Assembly (NCBI RefSeq): GCF_019175285.1
Contig: NC_056526.1
Span: forward strand, 123,058,964-123,122,963
Reading direction: 5' to 3'
DNA: 64,000 nucleotides
From: Sceloporus undulatus
Lineage: Eukaryota; Chordata; Lepidosauria; Squamata; Phrynosomatidae
The notes under the pieces were generated by a model. The model was not told the DNA's origin and made no database searches. It saw only the letters and a program-made list of their open reading frames with translations. The position numbers were made by a program, and so were the translations under genes. Shown here one piece after another: positions 13,201-27,100 of the stretch (positions are counted from its first letter, which is position 1; every line of letters starts with the position of its first letter).

Positions 13201-16200
13201 AAAATTCTTTGCTTGCTGGCAAAAGGCAAGCAGGGAAGGGGCCAGCCTATCCTAGTCTCCCATGTTCCAGAGGATGGAGTAGCCACTGAGAAGGCTTCTT
13301 TCTCTCTCTCATGACCTCACCAAGCATGCCTGTAATGGTGGCAGGACTGAGAGAAAGTCTGAATAGAAGATAGGAATAAAGCTAGAAACTGAAATTTTAG
13401 GAGGCTGAAAAGTGCCATATAGTGCAGTTAGTGATAAAATGAACCTAGATAAATTGCTTCTGAGCAGAGACTTGCTATCTCAAGGAGAAAACAACTTTTC
13501 ACACAGTGTTTCCCATTGTCTTACCAGCTAACTCCGTAATGTAATCCTACACAAATTGTGACTCAGAAAACTAAATGTAGGTGGAATTGCCAAGTTTGTT
13601 CTTATTTAATTCATATATATTGTCTTAACAGATCTTCTACAATAACATTATTTTTTTTTAAATGAAAACTAAATGTAGTTCATCAGCTCTGTACTCTGAT
13701 CTAGAAAGGGCTTGAAAATGTCCCACCTTTTTTACCTTTTGATAGTGACACCTTTGCTTTTTGATAGTTCAATGTATACAAACATTGTTTCGTGCCAAAA
13801 AGTTTATTTAAAATATTGTATACCTTCAGGCTATGTTTATAAAGCATATGTGAAACACATATGAATATGGTGTTTAGACCTGGGTCCCATATACATATAT
13901 CATTATGTATGTATATGCAAATACAGGTATTCCAAAATTTAAAAAAAAAAATCCAAAATCTAAGACATTTCTGGTCCCAAGCATTTTGAATAAGGAATAA
14001 ATTAATCTGTATACATTTTGTGATTGTTTGGCTAAGTTGATCACAAGTTGTACGAAACTGCTGATTTATTCACTTTACTATACACATTTCATCTAGAATT
14101 GCACCAAGATGCTGGTGAAGAGGACTCAGTCAGCAATGCCTCAGAAGATCTGGGGTTCACAGACAAGAGGAAAACAAAAGACGCAGGTAAATACAGAGAC
14201 AGCATTCATAAAGTACTTAGTCAAAGATATACATTTTCTTAACTCTGCAGTACAGTGATATTTAATCACATTTTTGTACTTATAGTGCCCTACAGTGCAG
14301 TAGACAGAAATAATAATGCAAATGGCCATTTGGAAGAGCAAGTTACCACACACATGAAGGAAAATATAAAAGAAGAAGTTACTGATTTAGGTGAGTAGGG
14401 CTCAAGTTTAACCTACTGTTATTTAGTATATTATAGAATCTTTAAGATCATGGAGGAGTTGGGAGAGATCCCATGAGCCATCTATTCTAACCCCCTGCTC
14501 ATGCAGGAGCACAGATGACCATCCCAACCTTTATTTTAAAACCTCCTTTTGAGGTAATCTGATTCACTGTCAAACACTCTGGTCCGAAATTTCTTCCTAA
14601 CTTCTAGTTACTATACTTATAAGCCAAAAGTTACATTAACTTAATTTTTGCTGTTACATATAAGCCAAAAGCTACATTAACTTATTTTTGCTGCCATATC
14701 ACACTGCTTACTCATATTTGGCTTGCCAAGACACCTAGACTGTTTTACACACACTGCCATCAAGCCAGGTGTCATCCATTTTATATATGTGCATCTGATT
14801 AAATTCATTTTGTTAATTTTGGCCTTGTTCTTCAATTTATTAAAATCTTCTTATTCCAAAATCCTTAGATATTATAAATATATGGGAGAATATTTTATAT
14901 AATGATGTAAAATTGTGAAAAACCACAAGGGAGATGAAGCAACCAACAATTAAGCTGGAAAAGGAAGAGACTGGAAACTGCATCTCTCAGAGCCTTCAGT
15001 GCACATTCTGGGAGTTGGAATCCAAAAAAGTAACATTTCCACACTCTTGGGATGAGAAATATGCATGGATGACATCTGGTGTTGGCAGCCATGAAATACT
15101 TTGTCCATAGCAGAACTGTGTTTTATGATTTCATTGCAGACTAGTAGTTTAAAACAAACCATATAGTTTAGCATTTTTTATGCAGAATATTCGGCAATTA
15201 TCTGTCTTCCTTAACCTCTAATACAATGACTGTTCTGTTATATACTCCAACCATATATTTAGTTAGGGGTGAAACAAGCCACCCCTGAGAAAGCTGGATT
15301 GGGGCTGTGGCAACTACATGGTGCGGCCCCAATCTGCCTTTTTGCCGGCCGCCAGCTTTTCCCGCCCTGCAGCAGCTTTATGGCATTTCTGTGGCATGTG
15401 GCATGTAAGACCATGCTGCTGGAGCGCCCCACATCTGGGCAGCTTCCAGGCGTCTTGGGGGCATGCGCTGTCTAAACACCACACTCCCAAGCTGCTGGGA
15501 AGCTGGCATTTAGAGCTGGTCTGTTTCGCTCCTTAATCTCCAAATGTCTAATGTACTGTATTGGAAGTCAGTATCTAACTAAACAAAATATACAGAACTG
15601 GATAAACGTAAACTCTTCTTGCATCTTTTCAGTTCTTGCACAAAAAGATATCCCACAGCCATTTTTTAAAATACAGTCTTCCTCTATCAGGTAATCTCTA
15701 GGTGTTATGTTGACCTGTAATTCCCATACTTCTCAACAAATATAGCCAAATTCTGTGCTTGCTGATTCTGATGACAGATATAGTTCTATACATCTGGGGT
15801 TTATTTGGTTGAGAAAGAGTATTCTACTGCATCATTTTTTAGTCCTATCCAATTTGAGCATGTTTCCTCCTTCTCAGTTTATGCCTTTGCAAAATGTTGA
15901 AGCTAGGAGGCTAAGGGACAGGAATTTAGAGGGTAAATCAGAATAATATTCCTAATACAGTGGTGCCTCGGGATACGAAATGATCGGTTTACGAAATTTC
16001 CGGGATACGAAAAAGTTGGATTGGCAAAAACTGTTTCGGGTTACGAAATATTTTTCGGGTTACGAAATTCATTTCGGCGCGAAATTCAAGTGCTGCAAAG
16101 TGCAGCTATAGGCTTTCCAGTGCTAACAGAAAAGTGTTTCGGGTTACGAAATTTTCGGGTTACGAAAGGAATAGCGGAACGAATTAATTTCGTAACCCGA

Positions 16201-19200
16201 GGCACCACTGTACTGATATCAAGCCTAAATTTTATTAACCAGCTTAAGATAATGAAATCTAGCTTGCATTCAGCACAGATAACAACATTAAAAACATATA
16301 AACCCCAATGGACAAAATGACCCTTAGTCCTATTCCATTTTAAGATATCCTTTAACAGAGCAAGATTCCAGGACACTTCCCCGAAAAAACATTACTACAC
16401 GTTTCTGTGAAAACAGCTTTATGCTGGCACCAGTTTTTAGCCAGTAGAGGGTGCCAAATCATTCCCTCCCAGCAAATTATATAAAACTCTGTGTATCTGT
16501 ATGATTGAGCCCCTTTTGTTGAAAACTAATAGCTTTATCGTTTGTTTTATATGAAGGGAGTTTTAATGTGACTGTAATTTTAGAATCAACGAGAAGCATC
16601 CATTCTGTCAGATAACACAGACAAATCCAAGAAAAGTCTTTTTAAATAAATCAACCCTTCTGATTAACTGATTAACAGCAGCAAGTCAGCAATGAGCTTG
16701 AGTAGGTTTTGGTTTTGAGTAAGGGACTACAGAAACCAATTAGATTTTCTTGCTCAATGTTTGCCATCAGTATTAGCTAATGGCCCCAGAACATGGTTTG
16801 GAGTTAGATAAATGCAGTCACTGACCCTTCTGCACAACCTTGAACATTTACCTCTTTGTTAGGTCAGCCTCTACAGCTCTAATTGAAGCTATGTGCTATC
16901 ACATCCCGTCACAAGGATAGCATCACCAAGCAGCAAGAAACCAATTATATTAAAGGTCAACACTCCTCCCCTTTTTAGAGAAATGCAACACAGCAAAACA
17001 TAAAAAGGTGAAATTTGAATTAAGTATGATTAAACATATTTCTTCTATTATCTCACTCCATAGACAATTCTTACATGTCATGCATGTTAACAAAAAATCA
17101 TGAACATGGGCCCACAATGAAGGAGGAAAGTGTGAGTTTTGTGGTGGTGATCCCCAAACTTGAGGCAGCCAGTGAAAAAGAGTGTCTTTAAAAATTCAGG
17201 GGAAAGGACACAGCTGCAGTTGGGAGACCTTTTCAGCCTCAGGGTCAAATTTGAGCAAATTACCAAAGCTCTCAGGGCAGCATTTATGTAGTAGTGATGG
17301 GAGCCAAGGTCCAAAGGATGGGATCAAAAATACCAGTATATTGTAGTCTAAAGTTCTCACTGTCAGTAACTAAAAAGCCTTATAAGAAGCATTTAAACCT
17401 CTTGGGGGGGCATCCTGTCCAAAAGCTGGGAAACAACCAAAGAGTATTATAATGGGGAAGGGGACATGGCTGCCTAAGGGACCCCAGAGGCCCAAACTTG
17501 AACACAAAGTCTTGAAATTTCCTACCTTTGACTTATGTCTTTACCAGAAGTGAAAAGAGAAGATATAGAATATCAATCTGCTAACCAAATTGATGTTATT
17601 CTATGAGCAATATTTTTTTCAGCACAGGGGTACTATTGTTTCTTGTTGTGTACCTTCATGTCATTTCTGACTTATGGCAAATGGTGAACTTATCATGGAG
17701 TTTTCCAGGCATGATTTTTCAGAGGGGCTTTTGCCATTGCCTTCCACTGAGGCGGAGAGAGTCTGGCTCCCAAAGTTATATTAAGTACTCACTGTAGTAC
17801 ACAGCATTGTTCATGAGAATCATTAAGTGTTGTTAATTGTTGAGTCTGAACTGATCAGGAGTGTCTCCCTCTTTGGATTTTCATATGTTTCTCATGACAA
17901 ACATCTCCCTCCATTTCCCTTCAGGGAGGTTGCTTCTTCCAAATAGCCACCAAACACACTACACTCAGCCCTCCATTTTTGCGGGGGATCTGTTCTCTGC
18001 CCCTGCGAAAATAGAAACTCACAGATATTCAAGCCCCATAGGCCCCATTTTAACCCCCCCATTGGCTCCTCACGAGTAAGAGAGGGTCGCGTATCTGAAT
18101 TCCGCAAAACTTCAGGGGCAACTGTATTTGATATGAATGAAAAATAACTGGTGTGCCCCCAGGCACACACCACAATGAGTATCACATGGTCTGTAATATG
18201 CAGTGGCAATTCTAAAGGGATGCCAGCAATGCGGACCACACCAGGTGACACCCCAGAGGAGGGGTGATATCCAGTTGGGCCCCCTTCAGTGCATGAGGGT
18301 CAAGCACATGCCCTTCCTGGCTGCTTTGTCTCGGGGCTTTCTCCCTGGGGAGGAAGCCCTGTAACAGAGCAGCAGGGCTAGCCACCCTGGGAGAGCAAGG
18401 GGGTGACACAGTGGCAGGAGAGGGAGGCAAAGGAGGGGGCAACTAGTGAGGAGGGAAGAGGGGGCAGGTGGGAAAGTTAGAGGGAAGGAGCAGGGCAGCC
18501 CTCCACCACCACCCTGGCAGCACTCCGCACCAAATGTCACCAAAGGAAGTGACGCCAGATGATCATAAGAATGACCATCTGAAGTGTTCTCTCCCAGTAT
18601 GAAGAAAATCCATCCAGCCGCATTAAGTGGTAAGAAAAAGACAGACAAACTTAATGCTAGTCATACAGTTTCCTAGGTCACATCTCCAAAGAAGTTCAAG
18701 TCAGAAAGGGAGTCAGACAAGGGTGTGTTCTGGCCCCAATCTTGTTTAACTATTACATAAATTCGTTAATTCCCGTTTTGAACAGTTCTTCTTTTCATCC
18801 ACCCAAAATCTCAAATAGACACATCAATCTACTACTATATGCAGATGACGTGGTTATATTGTCCTTGACCCCAATAGGTCTTAATAGAGCCTTAAAATCT
18901 TTAACTCATTATTGTAACGAAGAAAAATTATCAATAAATTACTCCAAAACTAAAATCATTACTTTTTCTAAACAACTAAGGAGGAAAAATTGGAAGCTAG
19001 GACAACAATTCATAGAACAGGTCAAAACTTTCAGATATTTGGGGATTGTATTTCAACAAACAGGGAGCAGAAATGCTCACTTGGATTTTGTCACCAAAAA
19101 AGCCCAAAAAACAGTAGATGCTATACAAAAGTTTTTTTTTCTAAAGGAGCTCAGTTTATCCCTGCCGCAATAAAACTCTTTCTGGCTAAGGCCAAACCAC

Positions 19201-21074
19201 AACTGTTGTATGGAGCTCAGTTAGGACCTTACTGTGATATGCAGCCTTTAGAACGAATACAAACAAAATTTTTAAGGAAAATCTTCCAAGTAAGTCGTAG
19301 TGTGCCAAATGCTGCACTGAGAAGAGAAGCTGGAGTTAGTAAAATCGACACAAGTATGTGGATCAATATCTTCACTTATTGGCTCAAATTAAATAAAAAT
19401 CCAGGAGGTCTAACTAAATTTGTTCTGGCAGACACTCATAAATCCTCCTGGGAATTAGCTATAAATAAGAAATTAAACATACTGGGACTATCAAGGGATT
19501 TTGTCCTGAGTCTAAATTTAGATCAGGCTAAATCGACCATAAAGCAAAGAATGCTAGATATCGAAGGTCAGACGGAAATTGCAGCTATTCCTGATTACTT
19601 CTTAATTAATAGACAAATTCTGGTTTCTTCACCTGCTCCCTATTTATTTCAAATTACAATACCTAAATTTAGGAGAGCCTTGTCCCTAGCCCGATTTAAT
19701 GCCCTTCCCACGGCTGTTTTGGAAGGGAGATTCAAGAAAATACCCTTCGAAGCACGGCTATGCCATTGTGATGAAAAAGCTGTTGAAACTTTGGAACACA
19801 TCTTCCTGTACTGCCAATATTATAAAGACATCCGCCAACAATTGATTACCCCTCTCCTAGGGAAACTCTCTGGCTGCTCAGACACCTTCTATGTTTGTTA
19901 TCTTTTGAATAGTCAGACACCTAGCATTGTATATAAAGTTGCAAAATTTTGTTATATTGTCTGCAAAACACGCCCTCTAATGGTGGGAAGGAAATAAAAC
20001 ATCTACAGACGACCGAGAGAAGATAGCCGCAGATTGTTATAGATTTTAATCTCTAGTTATTAACTAGAAGTTTTATCGTGATGTCTGAAGTTTACCCTTG
20101 GTATTTTATGTTTGAACTGTTATTTGTTTATGCTGGTCAATGACCGAATAAAATTCTACTACTATACAGTTATAGCAAAGCTTTTTTAAAAGTTATTTTT
20201 AAAAACTCAGCATGTTCAAGTCTTTCAATGATATGGCACAATCTTTTGTATAAATGAGGAAAAAAATAATTGGAATGCTCTCCCAGTGCCCACTCCAGGT
20301 AAATTTCATGTATGCCACATATCTTATATTTTAAGTCAGACCATCCTAAACATTTCTCCCAAATGAAGCAATAATACCTGTCTTGCTGTATGGAATGACA
20401 AACACATAGAAATGCAATTTTATTTATATAGCAATGAACTTGATAGGAAACTAAAACTTTTATTTCTAAAGTCTGTTTTGACTTTATGCAGTGATTCCTG
20501 AAGATGATGATTCCACTCATGCTACTCCAGATGTTATAGAGGTTCCACAAATAAAACAAGAGCCAATTGAAGTAGGTAAGTCAGTGGTTTACAATGGGCA
20601 TTTATACACCATCCCAGTACAGAGATTTCACTTCAAAAATAAATGATTAGCTTCTGTAACTCACTTTGTTTTATTTAGCCTATACCAGGCTGGTCAGAAG
20701 CAGAACTGGAAGCAGATTTGAAGTGAAGTGAAGGGAGGCAGAAGCAGGAATGGATTGTGTAGAATAATTAACCTTAGTTTTGGGTTCAAAGTGAATGTAG
20801 GGGTTCCACAACCTTTATTTCCTTTATCTACCTCTAGTTGGTAGAAATCAGGATTCAAGAAAAGAAAAAGTATATCCTACAAGGCTGACATCTTGTCTCT
20901 GAAATACTCAATATTTTTTCCACTATCCTAGTAATTAATTTATTTTCTAAAAGGGTGTTATTTTTCAGTTTTTTGGTTCAAGCCAGAATATTTGCTCATT
21001 GAAGATTTGTATCAATATATGAAGTTTTAAAAGAAAACCCACAAACTTACAAATCAAAATGCAGCCCTAATACG

Positions 21075-21119
<45 letters not shown>

Positions 21120-24100
21120 TATACATTTTTACAGAGCTTAAACACAAGAACTTCATGGACTACATCCAGAATTATAAAGAGCTGTTTTTTCTTGCTCTCT
21201 CTCTGTAACCTCTTTCCAAGATCCTCCACTGGTGGAAGCATATTGCTATTACTGGTGTCTTTTTAGTCAAAGGGTAATCGGGCTTGAACAGACAGGCCAA
21301 ATGAATCAGTTTCAATGACGCATGAATCCTAAGAGTCCAGAAGCCACACCAAAGCTGCACTCCAATCCTTAGGACCGGAGCACAGCTTTGGCACGGCTTC
21401 TGTCCTCTTAGGATGCATTTGTCGTTTAAACAGCACACCTCCAAAATGACCCAAAGCTGCTTTATTTGGCCTGTCTGTTCAGGCCCATCAACATACAGCA
21501 ACAGGCCATCTGCAGACTGCCATTTCCCACAAAAATCTCATTGATTTTGCTGGAAAACCATATGACATTCATCCTAACAGAATCACTAAAATTTTTGTGA
21601 CAGCAAATTTTCAGCAAAGCCAGTTCCTCAAACCCAATAGGTTCCTCACTCAGCCATAGAAACTCACTGGATGGCAAGATCTTGGGCAAGTCACACACTT
21701 TCAGCCCCAGAAAATGCCATGATCAGTTTGCTTTAGGACTGCCATAAGTCTGAAATGACTTGCACACAACAACACACACAACTCCAATAAAATCAGTGTC
21801 ATCTCATTTCCACTCCAAATATTGAAAGATGCTGGTTATGAATACTAATATTTGCTCTATTGTCTCATTTCGAATTTTATTGATGGGGTAGATGATCTGC
21901 AGTTTACATCACTGTCAATCATGCTGTACAATTTACAAGAATGTGTCTTTAGATGCCACCCAATATTTAGAAGTTCATAGGGCATGAAGAAAAAATTTGC
22001 ATCAATAATGAACATCCTGTGGTAGATAGCTCCTGACTATAAATTTCACTTTTAGTTCAATTGACTTGGTAGTTGAAACACTGATTGCATCCAGAGGACA
22101 CAAGGCAAGTGGCACTTTGATCAAAAGATAGGGTAGCACTCCTTGAATAACTTTCTGCCTTGCCTAATATCATCAACAATGCTAGGAATACTTCCATTAT
22201 CTTGCCTTCCATCTTATTTTCAACTACATTTCTACCATCTTTTTCTTTGTTTCTTGAGAAGCAAAGATACTTATCTGATTGCTTTTTCTAGTCACAGGCT
22301 TCATTTCCTTTGCATAATATATTCAATCAGGCAGTTGCTAAAAGAACTCTCCTACAGCTAATGTTAAAACAACAGTTAGTTATACCAATGAATTTTAAAT
22401 TCTTCAGTCTTTAAAACAATACTGTTCAACTGTACAAAAGCTTGTTTTATGTTGGCAAATCACGATACAGCAATAACACCTTCCTGCTTGTGGCTCTCCA
22501 GTTCTTTGTGCATATTACTCAAAATAATTATTCTCATGAAATGCTTTTGAGCCCATCTTTGTCTGGCTGATACCGAACCGGTGAAAAATCTTGTTAGATG
22601 ACTTGCAACATTAGCACTGACTATTTAATCGTTATGTCAACAGCAGACCTCGAGAAATTCTTTCCTAGTTAATACAGGGGCTGAGCCCTTTGTTCGAAAT
22701 CAATGCAGCACCAAAGTGAGTCTCCCTTCCATGTTGTTTTACAGTCAGACAATCTATCTCATGTAGTTTGGCTGATTAAAGACAACAATCTGGACATCTG
22801 ACCAAGGCAATATGCAAACATGTTGTGCTTACTTGTAGGAAGATCAGTGAAACAGATGAATGAGTTTGATGTAGGTGAAACAGAATTGTACTATTTTCTC
22901 TTGCACAGATTTCCTTTGGAATTCTACATATGCACTGATTATATTTCAAATTTCCTTAGCCCCTTTGAGGGTTGATGGCATATCACAAAAACGTGAACCT
23001 CAACTATATCAACTACAACTTCAATTAATTATTATTGAAGTGTAAGATTAGCATAGTTAATATTTCTTGTATTAGGTATCATTTATGAAACCATTCATTG
23101 ATCTTTAACCACACACTACAGTTCCTACCAGGATTTGGACACCTCAACATTCCTCCACAAACTTTCTGTTGCTTTGTGATATCTGCCAACCATTATTGAG
23201 AACTTGCTGAACTTCAGTCTGCTATACAGACTTCTGTCTGCTATGCTATAAATTCAAATTTCACAATGGCTCCATCATTCATTCATGTATAGCTCACATC
23301 ACATTGATATGCCTTTCTGGCAACACCTAAATTGTCATTTGGTCCACATAATAATGTATGTTAACAAGAATATTACTAAATATGGTGTGTTCAGAAACTC
23401 TGATAAAACCCTCTAGACAATTTTCATCTCTTAGCTTTCTGTGCCAGTTCTGTTCATGATCTCAATAAAGTCATGAAGCCACCATAAATGGGAAAACAAG
23501 AGTAGAAAGTGTTGAGTAATGGCTATACCAAACATTTTAATCTGCAAATTTTAGGGAGTAAATCCTATTAGATGAAGTAGAACGTTCTTACAAGTAAACA
23601 GGCACAGAGTTGCATTTGGATTGCTGATTCACAATGTGCTGTGCTTATTGTGTATTGAGACCTTCAGTCTGGGTCCTGGTTGAGGTGAAAGAAGCTAACA
23701 AAGCTTCATTATTGTCTTTGGGGAACATCATCTCTTCCCTGTGCCCTTGAATTTCAGAAAGGCTACCTCCAGCAGATTACCAAGCAAGCACAATCTAGAA
23801 AAGATCATGCTTTCACACTGTGCTTGGTCCTGGCATCACTGTGACACATCATGAATTACAAACTGTGCCTGACCTTAGTGCTTAATGACAAATGTTCTGC
23901 CTCAAGCTAGATATGGAATCTAGCACACCATGCATTCAGAAACTTTTGCTTGCCGTGTTATCTGTACCCAGCAAATGGTGGCTTAACAAATATAAGTTTA
24001 AACAAGCCAGCTTTATAAATCATGATTTAAAGTTGACTTGTTTAAAACTCAGCATAGTTAAGCTTAATCATAGTTACCTATACTGTATCTGAAAAACATG

Positions 24101-27100
24101 GAAAGCTGAAAGGAATGTATTTGAACCTCTTTTCTTGGCAATATGGGAGTGGTTAAGTGGAAAGTAGAGTACTCCGTCTGTCCATACTTGGATAAGCCAC
24201 AGTTTAGGACCTGGAACAATGGATGCAAGCTACAGCAAAAGAGATTCCATCTCAACATTAGGAAGAACTTCCTGACAGTGAGAACCGTCCGACAGTGGAA
24301 CACACTCCCTCAGAGTGCAGTGGAATCTCCCTCCTTGGAGGTCTTTAAACAGAGGCTGGATGGCCATCTGTCGGGATGCTTTGATTGAGGTTACCTGCAT
24401 GGCAGGGGGTTGGACTGGATGGCCCTTGCCGTCTCTTCCAACTCTATTATTCTATGATTCTATGATTCTATACTATGATGTGTAGACACAGCCAATATCA
24501 TAGTTGTATTAAAAATTAAACATAAACTATGGTCATGAATATTATTTTTTTGTTTCATTTGTACTACAATCCTTACCTTAACCATTCTTGTCCATCAGAA
24601 TTGTTCAAATTACTATTACTTGGGGTTTTTTAAAGTAATGGTCATTACTGTTTATCGGCGTATATAATTCGCTTACATGTTTTGATAGAAGGGACACACA
24701 TAAAAATAGTACTGTGATGGAAACTTTGGACTAGTGCTTCACAGAGGGAGTATAGCTTTTGTGAAAGTTCAAAGATATAACCACATCACATGAATTCAGT
24801 GAAGCATTCCCATACAGCAAGATACTATGAGAGTCAAAACATCATATGAATACTGCAATTGATTCTCATTTTATAAAGTGACTACTTTGTTCCCAGCATG
24901 TAAAATCCATCTGAGGATGATATTTGCATGAAGTCAGGAGCATACACATTCCATTGCTCAAAAAACAAACAAACAAACAAAAAAAGCATGAGTAGTAGTA
25001 CCAAAAAAGGGTATGATTGAAAAGGAACACTGTTGACATACAGAGCATTTGAAAAAAAGGTGATACCTTCTTCCAGTCTGAGCTCTTTTAATCAGAGGTT
25101 GTAAGGGTAAATCCCCAAAGAAAACAAAAATAATGACCATGGAGAACTTACATAAATTCAACCTAGATAATGAGGAAATCTAATTAGTTAAAGACTTCCT
25201 GTACTTTAGATCAAATACTAGGTTACAGTCAGGAAATAAGAAGACTAGGAATGGGAAGGGTTGCCATGAAAGAACTAGATAAAGTGTACAAATATACAAC
25301 AGAGCACTAAAGTCAGAATCATCCAAGCCATTGTATTCCCCATTCCCATGTATGGATGTGAGAACCAGATAGTGAAGAAAGCCAACAGAAAGAAAATAAA
25401 CTCATTTGAGATGTGGTGCTGGAGAAAAGTGCTAAGGATACTTTGATCAGATCAGACCTGAATGCTCCTTGGAAACCAAGATGACGAAACTAAGACTGTC
25501 ATACTTTGTCCACATCATGAGAAGGCAAAAACAATAATGCTGAGGAAGACCACACACCAGATGGACAGACTAAAATCAGGGAAGTCACAAGCCTGAATTT
25601 ACAGGACCAAAGCAGAGTTGTGGAGCACAGGGGGGCTGGGAGATACCTCATCCATAGGTTCACCATGAGTTAGGGCTGACTTGAGGGCAGTTAATACACA
25701 CACACATACACACCCCACACACACACTTAATGTAGTCACAGGGTATATCTGCAGGGTTAACAAATGCCCTCCTCCAGTTCAGTTCTTATTCCCCCCACAA
25801 CTGGTTCCAAACCCAAGCAGCATTCCTGGAGGAAAAGTCCTAGCTGGGTAGCAGAATATTTTAAACCTCTTCTTCCTTCCAACCCTTCCTTTCAGAAAAA
25901 ACAGACTTGGAATCATGCATGTGCCAAAATGGTGTTTAGTAGCCTTGACTCAATGCAGCCACATTGCTGAAGCAAAGCAGATCTGAGTCTGGTCATTATC
26001 TGTGTGGTTAGATCTCTTGGGAAGTTTTGTCATGGAAGAAGGGGGTGATATAAAATGTGTCAAACAAAAACCATAGTATGTGTCATAATTTAAAATGTCG
26101 GTCCATTACACTATATGCACATATATGCTAGATTGCAGAGTGATTACACTTAGTGTTACGCAACTGGACCAGATGAAGAATACAGTAAGGTTCTGGTTCA
26201 GTTTGTCAGCTACTCTGTATACCACTCATACTAATTTTTTAAAACTTTTTAATCCCCTTTTTTGCTCTTAAATGAATGTTTATGAATGGGATTTGAGCAA
26301 ACTTTATATTTACACATACACTGGTGTCCTGGACATTTTCATGCAAGTTTGAGATCAATCAACAAACTTTCAGTTTATTTCTGTTTTGAAAAATTGCTGG
26401 GTTCCAAAATGGAATTACAAAATTCCATTTTGCATGGAATTCAGCTTGAAGCAAATCGGAGTCCATTGTGACCTCTGGAACTCACAGCGTTCACCACAAG
26501 CAAGAGTGCCAAGTTTAAGTTCAATTGACAAGAGAAGAGTGATCTACACATGCAGCAGAATGAAGGGACAGGGAAAGCTCTGAGATGCTATTTGAATGCA
26601 GGTAGAGAATCTTGGGTTGTTGATTTTCTATTTCCATATGTAAGCATTTCCTACAACTAAAATAATACTGCAGCTGAAGACCCTTCAAACAGGCACCTTC
26701 CTTCTGCAATCTCCAAAGTTCAAGGCCATTCTAATATTTCTATTTTATTCTACTCATGTGTAGATTGGGTGGATGTACAGGTTGTGGTAAAGAGAAGCAT
26801 ATCAATATTTTTTCCCAGTTTTTTATTTATTTTTATTTTTTTGAGCAACACACGAAAGGATGATGAGATACAATCTGTTCGTGCTCTCAAGCTCAGATCT
26901 CATTCTTCATACGGTGAATAGGCATCCTGAATAGCCTGTTACAAACAGATAGCTGCTCCCATTTCCTAAACTATTTTAGTGTTATGTATTGGAAAATATA
27001 AATATCATGTCAATAGTGTCATTTAAATAGGAGGGGGAAGAAAAAAGCCAAAGCACTGACCATACTCATTTAGTCCTTTCACAAATATCTAAATCATGAC

